NCBI GenBank assembly: GCA_043798815.1
Contig: JAZDOH010000019.1
Location: 1-11,811 of the forward strand
Direction of reading: 5' to 3'
Source: JAZDOH01 sp043798815
GTDB lineage: Bacteria; Patescibacteriota; Gracilibacteria; UM-FILTER-43-11
DNA length: 11,811 bases
Shown here piece after piece: positions 5,947-11,811 of this stretch. Numbering within the stretch: position 1 is the first letter of the stretch; each line of letters opens with the position of its first letter. The translations under genes and the position numbers were made by a program. Below the pieces are notes generated by a model. The model ran no database searches. It had not been told where the DNA came from and was given only the letters and a program-made list of their open reading frames with translations.

Positions 5947-7452
5947 ATGCAATTCAGATTACCATTCAATCGCAACGAGCTCTTTTTTGCCGCCGTTTAT
6001 TTCGTCCAGGCGGCGGTGGGGATTTCGGGATTAGCCCAATTTCTCTTCACTCGCAACGAGCTAGGTCTGGATTTTATTCAGCTTGGTATTTTGGCGGCTT
6101 TACCCACCATTTCTTGGAGTATCAAACCGATTTACGGATTTCTCACGGACCTGGTACCCATTCGGGGTTACCGCCGACGCCCGTATCTCCATATCACCCC
6201 ACTCATCACCATTTTAAGTTGGCTCTACATCTGGCAATTTTCAAACTCCTTTGCCAGTTTTGCCATTCCGCTCATGATCGCGAACGTGGGGATGGGGTTC
6301 ACCGATGTGATTTGCGATGGACTCGTCGTTCAGCAATCGGATGAAAAAACCGCCGGTCGCTTTCAGTCTATTTGCTGGGGGGCGCTCACGATTGGAGCCA
6401 TCATTTCCACCTTTTTCTCCGGCCTTCTCCTCGGCCGCGAGATCGTTGGCGTTCGCGGCATGTTTCTCCTCACCGCGCTAATGCCCATCATCACATTTGG
6501 TCTCTCATTTTTAGTGAAAGAGCGGCGCATAGAAGATCGTTCGGAACTCAAAGCGCATCAGGCCATCAGTCTCAAATACATTTACGCTTCGGTAGTCGCG
6601 TTCCTCGCCACTATCGCATTGCTCTGGCCGCGCGATGGGGCTGATGCGGGTTTAATGTCTATAGGCGTCATCGCGGTATGGTTCTTATGGTTCGCTTTTT
6701 ACTTCAAGCATCTCATGGATTTAAAAGTGATTGGCAAAGCGATTTTCGCGGCCGCTATCTTCATTTTCCTCTGGCGCTTCACTCCCAGTTTCGGCGCGCC
6801 GTGGAGTGATTATTTTTTGAATGACGTCAAAATCGATCAGGAAACCTACGGTTATTTCGGCGTGATCGGTTACATCGGCTGGCTCGTCGGTTCAGTGATT
6901 TTTTCCAAATGGCTGGATAAGATTAATCTCAAAAAAGTGTTGTTGTGGACCATCTTGCTCAGCGCCATTTTGGGCATGAGCCAGCTCACGCTCACCAAGT
7001 TGGATTTGGCGAACATCGTCGGAAATTTCCCCCTCATCAAATACACCGGCGCCATCCTCGCCGCCCCTGTGTTTATGATCGCCCGTGGTGCTGATTTTTG
7101 GACGTTTGTGATGAGTTTTCCCGGAGTGGTGTACCTCAACTTCTCCCTCGATTTTTTCCTCGGCATCCTCTACATGATTTCATTCCTTCCGCTCCTCAAA
7201 TTCGTGGCGCTTTCCACCCCAAAAAACCTGGAAGGTACCAACTTTGCCGTCTTCGCGTCTATCATGAACTTCGGATTGGTATTTGGCTCCATCAGCGGCG
7301 GATATATTTACGAACGCATCCAAACCGGCCTCACCTGGGGCCCTCTCACCATGAACGGGCTCCAAATCACCGTCTGGCTCGGCGCCATCACATCACTTAT
7401 CGCTTTAGTCGCGCTGCCTTGGATTAAAACCGAACACATGGCACATGAATAA
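5947..7452 (+). CDS. BT1-family (folate/biopterin transporter-like) major-facilitator protein
   Basis: This is a polytopic inner-membrane transporter of about 501 residues with roughly 12 hydrophobic segments. The family signature lies between the early helices: PIYGFLTDLVPIRGYRRRPYL (61-81), with the GYRRRPYL loop typical of BT1 proteins. TDVICDGLVVQ (119-129) matches the conserved DV..D.LVVE region. Characterised BT1 members (Leishmania, plant plastid and cyanobacterial) carry folates or pteridines. Substrate in this bacterium is inferred only from family. ATG 5947 is preferred over TTG 5926 in the same frame, since the eight extra residues add nothing recognisable. It starts 39 nt after the nrdJ stop with no terminator between, so it is probably in the nrdJ operon. 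Folate is needed for dTMP synthesis, which would suit that placement. It overlaps the next gene by 8 bp. No Shine-Dalgarno sequence is visible. Confidence 0.82.
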   Translation: MQFRLPFNRNELFFAAVYFVQAAVGISGLAQFLFTRNELGLDFIQLGILAALPTISWSIKPIYGFLTDLVPIRGYRRRPYLHITPLITILSWLYIWQFSNSFASFAIPLMIANVGMGFTDVICDGLVVQQSDEKTAGRFQSICWGALTIGAIISTFFSGLLLGREIVGVRGMFLLTALMPIITFGLSFLVKERRIEDRSELKAHQAISLKYIYASVVAFLATIALLWPRDGADAGLMSIGVIAVWFLWFAFYFKHLMDLKVIGKAIFAAAIFIFLWRFTPSFGAPWSDYFLNDVKIDQETYGYFGVIGYIGWLVGSVIFSKWLDKINLKKVLLWTILLSAILGMSQLTLTKLDLANIVGNFPLIKYTGAILAAPVFMIARGADFWTFVMSFPGVVYLNFSLDFFLGILYMISFLPLLKFVALSTPKNLEGTNFAVFASIMNFGLVFGSISGGYIYERIQTGLTWGPLTMNGLQITVWLGAITSLIALVALPWIKTEHMAHE

Positions 7453-8344
7453 TTGGTTTTTCTTTTCATTGGCCGCCCCTCTACTCTGGGCTTTTTGCAA
7501 TGTCATCGATACGACGGCGCGGCGTCACTTTGTAAAAAGCGATGTGGCGCTCAGCTGGCTAGCTTCCATCACTCGCTTACCCCTTATTCCAATTCTTTTT
7601 TGGCTGGGCGGATGGCAAATTCCAGCACTTGGCACGGCGCTTGGACTGCTGGTCGCCGGACTTTTTTGGCTATTGCCGTTCGCGTTTTATTACAAAGCCC
7701 TGGCAACAGAAGAAACGAGTCGCGTCATTCTTTTTTTGGAACTCCAACCTGTGTTCACGCTGGGAATCGCTTTTGTTTTGATCGGCGAAAAACTCACGGG
7801 AATTCAAGGGTGGGCTTTTTTACTCATTCTCCTGGGCAATCTTATGGCGGCCCTCAAGCATTTCGAAGGCAAATGGCATTTTAGCAAAGCATTCGCTTTC
7901 GTCCTCTTAGCCGGCGCGGGATGGGCGTTATCGGATGTCCTCTTCAAAAAATATGCCGCAAATTTTGACAATTATTTCGCTTCAGCCGCGATCTATTCAC
8001 TAGGAATGTTTTTCTTGGCTCCAATGCTCATGGTTCGCCGCGAATGGTTTAAATCCATCGTTTCTCACTTCCGTGGCTTGTCTCGTCGCATCTGGAAGTT
8101 TCTCGCGTTCGACATCATCGCCGGCTTACTCGGCACGCTGGTTTTTTCTTACGCCCTCACTCTCGGCAAGGCATCTTTAACCATGGTGGTTAGTGGCATG
8201 CAACCCTTGTTTGTGTTTGTGTTAGGATTGATCCTCATTCGCTTCATCCCCGAAGTCGCGCGTGAAGACATGTCTAAAAGCGCCCTGGGTCTCAAAGGCT
8301 TTGCATTCGCGTTAATGGTCATCGGGTTGTGGATGCTGAGCTAA
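7445..8344 (+). CDS. EamA/DMT-superfamily transporter
   Basis: This 299-residue membrane protein has ten hydrophobic segments arranged as two repeated EamA units (about 1-138 and 145-298). The first unit carries the usual charged loop after helix 1 (DTTARRHF) and the EETSRVILFLELQPVF region, with FVLIGEKLTGIQGWAFLLILLGN closing it. The second unit repeats the pattern with KASLTMVVSGMQPLF. EamA proteins export or import small metabolites such as amino acids and nucleosides. The sequence does not show which. The start ATG lies inside the last codons of the BT1 gene (8-bp overlap, different frame), so translation is probably coupled. Its last 24 codons have a diverged second copy about 970 bp downstream. 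It converges on the following minus-strand gene with 17 bp between. Confidence 0.88.
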   Translation: MNNWFFFSLAAPLLWAFCNVIDTTARRHFVKSDVALSWLASITRLPLIPILFWLGGWQIPALGTALGLLVAGLFWLLPFAFYYKALATEETSRVILFLELQPVFTLGIAFVLIGEKLTGIQGWAFLLILLGNLMAALKHFEGKWHFSKAFAFVLLAGAGWALSDVLFKKYAANFDNYFASAAIYSLGMFFLAPMLMVRREWFKSIVSHFRGLSRRIWKFLAFDIIAGLLGTLVFSYALTLGKASLTMVVSGMQPLFVFVLGLILIRFIPEVAREDMSKSALGLKGFAFALMVIGLWMLS

Positions 8345-8361
8345 AATTTGTTCAAATGTTA

Positions 8362-9183
8362 TTATCCAGCGATTGCCGTTCGCACATCATCTATTACGTC
8401 TTCTGTAGATTCGTCGGAAAGAATGTTTTTTTTGAAACTGATAAAGACTGGTCGCGGATGACGCGGATGAATAGAAAAATCACTTTCCCCAGATTCTTGC
8501 ATTCTTAATTTTGCAATATCAGCTAGATCAGCAACATGCATAAAATGCCCTTGGCACATTATAATATGAGGATCCCCAGCCTGAATTTTTGCCCACCACC
8601 CTTGATCCTCTGCCGCTATTTCATAATCATTTTCCAGCATCCATAAAATGACTTCGAGCTGATCTGTTATTAGACCGACTGGCTGAGGTTTTCGAACGCG
8701 TCTGGCAACATGGCGCACATAATCTTCGGCAGCTTTCAATAAAATATTACTTAGCCGTTCCCCTGAACTATTTTGCGATCCGCGAAATTCACGGTCAACA
8801 ATCCGATGAAAAATTTCAATGATCCTTCCTTGATCCCAACCGGTAAGCAAAGACAACATAGCTATTACACGATCATTCACTTTAATAAAAAGTTCGACGG
8901 AATCCAATGATTCTGGGTCACCTCTTTTGATTGTAAGCGTAATTGGATGATCAGGATCTTCATTGAGTACTTGAACATGATCGAATTGTGATGAATCTTC
9001 CCCCACAACTCCTGGAGGGCAAAGAAGTTGTTTGGTTAAATCAGGCCTCAAATCAAGATACTGTCGCTCAGGTTTCGGTTTCACATCGACGCTTTTCTCC
9101 GGCTTCAAACAGGTAAATGTACGGTCAGCATAACGGGCACGAATTTCATCTTTGCTCGGCGTTGGAGGATATTCTTTGGGCAT
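8362..9183 (-). CDS. Hypothetical protein, 273 aa
   Basis: I do not recognise this protein. It is soluble by appearance, with no signal peptide or membrane segment. The first 45 residues are rich in Pro and Lys and probably disordered. Residues about 70-110 look like a beta-rich segment (HPITLTIKRGDPESLDSVELFIKV), followed by a helical middle (IIEIFHRIVDREF, LLKAAEDYVRHVARRV) and a region with two Trp-rich turns (VILWMLENDYE, DQGWWAKIQAGD). Cys and His residues occur (for example IIMCQGHFMH near 208-217) but form no known metal motif. The gene is AT-rich: 8461-8520 has 21 G/C and 8881-8940 has 22, against 33 in 8281-8340 of the EamA gene. It has its own promoter and sits exactly between the intact EamA gene and a relic of a second EamA 3' end, so it lies in a rearranged stretch and was probably acquired. 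Confidence 0.7.
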   Translation of the reverse strand: MPKEYPPTPSKDEIRARYADRTFTCLKPEKSVDVKPKPERQYLDLRPDLTKQLLCPPGVVGEDSSQFDHVQVLNEDPDHPITLTIKRGDPESLDSVELFIKVNDRVIAMLSLLTGWDQGRIIEIFHRIVDREFRGSQNSSGERLSNILLKAAEDYVRHVARRVRKPQPVGLITDQLEVILWMLENDYEIAAEDQGWWAKIQAGDPHIIMCQGHFMHVADLADIAKLRMQESGESDFSIHPRHPRPVFISFKKNILSDESTEDVIDDVRTAIAG

Positions 9184-9191
9184 ATGTTGTT

Positions 9192-9220
9192 ATCTTATCA
9201 TATTTAGTACTTTTCGTCAA
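9192..9220 (-). promoter_or_regulatory. Candidate promoter of the 8362-9183 gene
   Basis: On the minus strand TTGACG (9220-9215) is followed after 17 bp by TAAGAT (9197-9192, 4 of 6 matches). The predicted start (about 9185) lies only a couple of bases before ATG 9183, so the message would be leaderless or nearly so. No Shine-Dalgarno sequence is present, consistent with that. Confidence 0.45.
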
Positions 9221-9238
9221 TTTTTCAGAGCAAGTCAT

Positions 9239-9318
9239 ATGTCCAAAAAACCATCAGCACTCAAAGCTTTGCATTTGCGCTAATGGTCATCGGGCTGTGG
9301 ATGCTTTCCGTTTCATAA
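9239..9318 (+). pseudogene. Relic of the 3' end of a second EamA transporter gene
   Basis: The stretch encodes MSKKPSALK, then after restoring one missing base near 9266, GFAFALMVIGLWMLSVS and stop TAA (9316-9318). The intact EamA gene (8270-8343) ends MSKSALGLKGFAFALMVIGLWMLS. Seventeen consecutive residues from LKG to MLS are identical, but five codons differ silently (ttc/ttt, tta/cta, ttg/ctg, ctg/ctt, agc/tcc). The extra residues Val-Ser precede the stop. That pattern means the fragment diverged as part of a working coding sequence before it was truncated and frameshifted. Nothing clearly homologous is visible before 9239. Its last 6 bases overlap the end of the minus-strand gene to the right. 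Confidence 0.85.
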
Positions 9319-10491
9319 TTTTCTTTGCCGCGCTCGCGATTCAGCAACGGCCTCTCTCATTTGCAGTTGCAAGGCGACAGATTCCAGATAATCTTCACAT
9401 TGTCGCGAATGAAGATAGACGTTAATGTCGGCGATATGTCCCCTGGAAAGATCAATGTCTCCCGGACGGACGAGAACATTGCCGCTGACGCAGTTGGCGC
9501 CACCTTGCATGTCAATGAAGCCAGCCGTCATTTCCTGTAAGTGGTCAGGCAGAGTCATGTAGTGAACTCTTGCGGTAAGCCTGCTATCGAGAGCCGCCTT
9601 GAATTGAGAATCTGTCTGCATTCCAATGAGGAGGCCCGGACTCACCGAAAGATTTAGGGCACACGAGCGTACCGCCTGATCAGGAACTCTTATCACAGGC
9701 ACGCTGAGACCTGAGAATCGTTGCTCCACTTCTCTGGTATTTGTGATGCAGTTCGAAGCGAGTAACGCCTCGACCAGTTCGCCGCGCTTTCCTTGAACGA
9801 GCACAGAAACGAGATCCCGATGGAACTCTGAAGAAATGATGTCAATCCGGTGATCTGGCTGAAGAAGCCGGTAAAGCCAGTCGCGTCCTTCTTTGTTAGA
9901 ACGGGAATTGGGACCATCGCCGGTCACGAATAAAGTTTCAACTCCTTCACAAGTGGGTAAAAATCCCATGTCTCCACCTTCCAACCAAGTTCCTTCCGGC
10001 TGAGTCAAAACATTTTTTACCCCTAGTCGCTCGCAAATGATCTGCATCACAAAAAGCTCCAGCCATCGCGTGGGAACGGTAAGACGATTAACGAGGTTCA
10101 CATAATTCCCCACGTCTGGTCTGACCAAGGTGCCCAGCATTCCAGGAAGGTGCCGGCTATCTTTTAGGCGATATCCGTTGACATAGTCAACGGTAAAAAC
10201 ATCATCCGGATCAGGACTGCCAATCACTCGTTCCGTTACCCGCTGGGCTGCCTGCGAGCTTTCGAATAAAGCCACGGTTCGACCTAGGCGCTGGTAAAGC
10301 CTGGCAAGCTCCCGGATCACAATGGAACCGGCTCGTGCAGGCTGGGTTTTTTGTTGTTTGACCGCTTTGAGCATTTGGGGATTACCGTCAGCGGCCACGG
10401 TGAGGGGTTTTGTGAGCCAGTCCTTCGGCGGCTCAATCATCATGTAGACTGTTTGCAAGGTTCCGTCGGGCAATGAAGCTAAGGGTTTCAT
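9313..10491 (-). CDS. Amidinotransferase / DDAH / arginine-deiminase-superfamily enzyme
   Basis: This 392-residue protein belongs to the guanidino-group-modifying superfamily. Those enzymes use a Cys-His-acid active site to hydrolyse or transfer amidino groups of arginine and related compounds through a thiouronium intermediate. Visible landmarks are LEGGDMG (170-176, acidic residues Glu171 and Asp174), NSRSN (195-199, in place of the usual G.S.RTN), FHRDL (223-227, with likely catalytic His224 and Asp226) and GGANC near the C-terminus, with likely nucleophile Cys334. The order matches the five-bladed pentein fold. The substrate is not readable: arginine, methylated arginine, agmatine and peptidyl arginine are all possible. 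No ornithine carbamoyltransferase or carbamate kinase is nearby, so a complete arginine deiminase pathway is not shown. It begins at ATG 10491, divergent from a TrmB-type regulator, and ends inside the EamA relic. No Shine-Dalgarno sequence precedes the start. Confidence 0.78.
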   Translation of the reverse strand: MKPLASLPDGTLQTVYMMIEPPKDWLTKPLTVAADGNPQMLKAVKQQKTQPARAGSIVIRELARLYQRLGRTVALFESSQAAQRVTERVIGSPDPDDVFTVDYVNGYRLKDSRHLPGMLGTLVRPDVGNYVNLVNRLTVPTRWLELFVMQIICERLGVKNVLTQPEGTWLEGGDMGFLPTCEGVETLFVTGDGPNSRSNKEGRDWLYRLLQPDHRIDIISSEFHRDLVSVLVQGKRGELVEALLASNCITNTREVEQRFSGLSVPVIRVPDQAVRSCALNLSVSPGLLIGMQTDSQFKAALDSRLTARVHYMTLPDHLQEMTAGFIDMQGGANCVSGNVLVRPGDIDLSRGHIADINVYLHSRQCEDYLESVALQLQMREAVAESRARQRKL

Positions 10492-10520
10492 AAAAATAAA
10501 ATTAAAAAATAAGAGACTTT

Positions 10521-10550
10521 ATTATGAGCTCCTTTTGTTCAAGATGTTAA
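10521..10550 (-). promoter_or_regulatory. Candidate promoter of the amidinotransferase-superfamily gene
   Basis: On the minus strand TTAACA (10550-10545) is followed after 18 bp by CATAAT (10526-10521, 5 of 6 matches). Transcription would start near 10514, about 22 nt before ATG 10491. A 6-bp inverted repeat, GAGACT (10513-10518) with AGTCTC (10552-10557), brackets this promoter and could be an operator, though it is short. Confidence 0.4.
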
Positions 10551-10610
10551 GAGTCTCACGTCATTCGTTTTTGTCTTAGGGAAAGCCTTTATCTAACACA
10601 AGAAAATCGA

Positions 10611-10639
10611 TTGACGACAATTTTTTGACAACATATAAT
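10611..10639 (+). promoter_or_regulatory. Promoter of the TrmB-family regulator gene
   Basis: TTGACG (10611-10616) is followed after 17 bp by a perfect TATAAT (10634-10639). The start of transcription would be near 10646, about 18 nt before ATG 10664. The motif TTGACnACA occurs twice in direct repeat (10611-10619 and 10625-10633, 14 bp apart), covering the -35 and the spacer. This is a possible site for autoregulation. The rest of the divergent region (10492-10663) holds no gene. Confidence 0.65.
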
Positions 10640-10663
10640 GTGTGCCAATAACATTTTTTGATC

Positions 10664-11443
10664 ATGATTTACGAAACCGTTCTCCAAAGTATTGGCCTAC
10701 GCTTAAACGAAGCCAAAGCTTATGTAACCCTCTTACATCTTGGGGCGCAGCCAGCGAGCACGATAGCGCGACATCTAAAACTCAAGCGAACTACCGTTCG
10801 TGTCTACTTGGAACACTTGGTAAAGCTAGGCCTACTCAAGGTGACCTCCAAAGGGCGCACCCAGTTTTTTACTGCTGAAACACCGGAGGAGGTCATGCGA
10901 TCACTCGAAGCTCAAAAAAATCGAATGATGGAAGAGTGGGATCGCAAGATGCGCGCTTTTTCCGCCATCATCCCCGAACTCACCTCCATTGCGCGAAAAG
11001 ATGTTTACGTTCCTAAAGTCACTTTTTACGAAGGCCTTGATCAGCTAAAGCGTATGTACATGGATTCCCTGGGCGCAAAAACCGAAATTTTGTGTCTCAG
11101 TAAAGTGCAGGATATGTGGGATCTTTTTGGAAAAGAATATGACCAATGGTATGTCAAAAAACGTGTCAAAAATAAAATTCCGGTTCGTTACATCGCCACC
11201 GACACACTCATCGAAAAGGAAGAGCGCAAAAAAGATAAATACTTTTTACGGGAATCCCGTCTGATTTCACCCAATCTGCTCGACATCTCCAATGAAATGA
11301 ATATTTACGATGATAAAGTTTCCATAATCACTCTAAAAGAAGAGAAAATCGGAGTTCTCATTCAATCCAAAGAAATCGTACATTCCATGAAGGTAATTTT
11401 TGAAAATTTGTGGCGCTCCGGCAGAAAACCGGACGAGGAATAG
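10664..11443 (+). CDS. TrmB-family winged-helix transcriptional regulator
   Basis: This 259-residue protein starts with a TrmB-type winged helix-turn-helix. Residues 12-25 (LRLNEAKAYVTLLH) are the family's first helix. ASTIARHLKLKRTTVRVYLEHLVKLGLL (31-58) is the helix-turn-helix with its recognition helix, and TSKGRTQFFTAETPEEV (61-77) the wing. A charged coiled-coil-like helix (about 78-105) links to a C-terminal domain (about 118-250) beginning VTFYEGLDQLKRMY, which is common in TrmB-like proteins and presumably senses a ligand or forms the dimer. In characterised archaeal TrmB proteins the ligands are sugars; nothing here identifies the ligand. ATG 10664 is chosen over the in-frame TTG 10658, which adds two residues. 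It is divergent from the amidinotransferase-superfamily gene across 172 bp, so that gene is the most likely target beside itself. No Shine-Dalgarno sequence is present. It converges with the toxin-like gene, 8 bp apart. Confidence 0.85.
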   Translation: MIYETVLQSIGLRLNEAKAYVTLLHLGAQPASTIARHLKLKRTTVRVYLEHLVKLGLLKVTSKGRTQFFTAETPEEVMRSLEAQKNRMMEEWDRKMRAFSAIIPELTSIARKDVYVPKVTFYEGLDQLKRMYMDSLGAKTEILCLSKVQDMWDLFGKEYDQWYVKKRVKNKIPVRYIATDTLIEKEERKKDKYFLRESRLISPNLLDISNEMNIYDDKVSIITLKEEKIGVLIQSKEIVHSMKVIFENLWRSGRKPDEE

Positions 11444-11451
11444 CGATTGGC

Positions 11452-11793
11452 TTAACTCAGATATCTGAATAAAGCGGTTTGAACTTGTTTAAAAAATTCA
11501 GGTTTTAAGCGTGTAACTTTTTTAACGATCAAACTGGATTCTGCCCCCGTTATTTTACTAATTCGAATGGCTGATTTTGCGAATAAAGGTTCACCATCAT
11601 AATGTTGCTCCTTGATCAAAATATCGTATGGTTTCAAGTTGATGGTCGTTGAAATAGGAAGCAAAATAACATCTTCGTTGTCTTGGTCACGCATCACCAG
11701 CGCAGGACGCACTTTAAACTCAATTAAGTTTGTGTAAGGAAAATTAACCAAGATAATGTCCCCTTGTTTATAAATGTTTTTCATAAACATCAT
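11452..11793 (-). CDS. PemK/MazF-family protein (type II toxin-like endoribonuclease)
   Basis: This 113-residue protein has the MazF fold signature near its N-terminus: GDIILVNFPYTNL (11-23) followed by KVRPALVM (27-34). ILLPIST (43-49) and the later AIRISKITGAESSLIVKKVTRL complete the compact beta-barrel core and the first helix. Characterised members cut mRNA at specific short sequences and are neutralised by a small antitoxin. The usual length is 105-120 residues, so it seems intact. Three start codons are possible (11793, 11790 and 11784). The last gives MKNIYKQGD and fits most homologues best. An antitoxin would normally lie just upstream, here beyond the window's right edge. A TAG in another frame (11798-11796), 3 bp before the first ATG, could be its stop. 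The gene is AT-rich (20 G/C in 11581-11640). Confidence 0.85.
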   Translation of the reverse strand: MMFMKNIYKQGDIILVNFPYTNLIEFKVRPALVMRDQDNEDVILLPISTTINLKPYDILIKEQHYDGEPLFAKSAIRISKITGAESSLIVKKVTRLKPEFFKQVQTALFRYLS

Positions 11794-11811
11794 TGCTAGG
11801 ATCCATCCAGA

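Noticed and set aside
11457..11468. 12-bp palindrome TCAGATATCTGA near the toxin gene stop
   Set aside because: It falls in the last codons of the toxin gene (encoding FRYLS), has no T-tract and is short enough to be chance.
1..11811. tRNA, rRNA, CRISPR array or insertion-sequence genes
   Set aside because: I found no cloverleaf, no regularly spaced repeats and no transposase motif on either strand by reading; a covariance-model scan was not possible.

Overview
The window looks like a bacterial chromosome segment using the standard code: TGA is a genuine stop after the expected C-terminus of the large ribonucleotide reductase. Coding sequence around nrdJ and its downstream genes is close to half G+C. 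Several single genes on the minus strand are visibly more AT-rich. Promoters of the TTGACA/TATAAT type are common, but no start codon in the window has a recognisable Shine-Dalgarno sequence. Dependence on adenosylcobalamin for deoxynucleotides, apparent import genes and a TrmB-type regulator would fit a reduced, scavenging bacterium, possibly of the Patescibacteria/CPR. That placement is a weak inference.

Layout from left to right. The 3' two thirds of queA (tRNA queuosine) enters from the left edge; a 20-bp perfect palindrome is embedded in frame within it. A minus-strand AT-rich orphan gene follows, with a consensus promoter. A PEBP/YbhB-family lipoprotein gene diverges from it. Next comes cobO (cobalamin adenosyltransferase, minus), divergent from nrdJ (B12-dependent class II ribonucleotide reductase, plus). 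The cobO-nrdJ intergenic region holds a very good NrdR-box match and a second, weaker dyad exactly 32 bp away. nrdJ is followed by a BT1-type (folate/biopterin-like) transporter gene and an overlapping EamA/DMT transporter gene, which probably form one operon.

The right third appears rearranged. An AT-rich orphan gene (minus) sits between the intact EamA gene and an 80-bp relic of the 3' end of a second EamA gene. The relic encodes the same last 17 residues with five silent codon differences, plus a one-base deletion. It overlaps the end of a minus-strand amidinotransferase/DDAH/arginine-deiminase-superfamily gene, which is divergent from a TrmB-family regulator. A PemK/MazF-like toxin gene closes the window.

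The clearest functional module is deoxynucleotide supply. CobO makes adenosylcobalamin, NrdJ uses it to make dNTPs, and NrdR probably represses one or both genes when dNTP or dATP levels are high. The BT1-like transporter downstream could bring in folates for thymidylate synthesis. The second module is the TrmB regulator with the guanidino-group enzyme, whose substrate cannot be read from the sequence.
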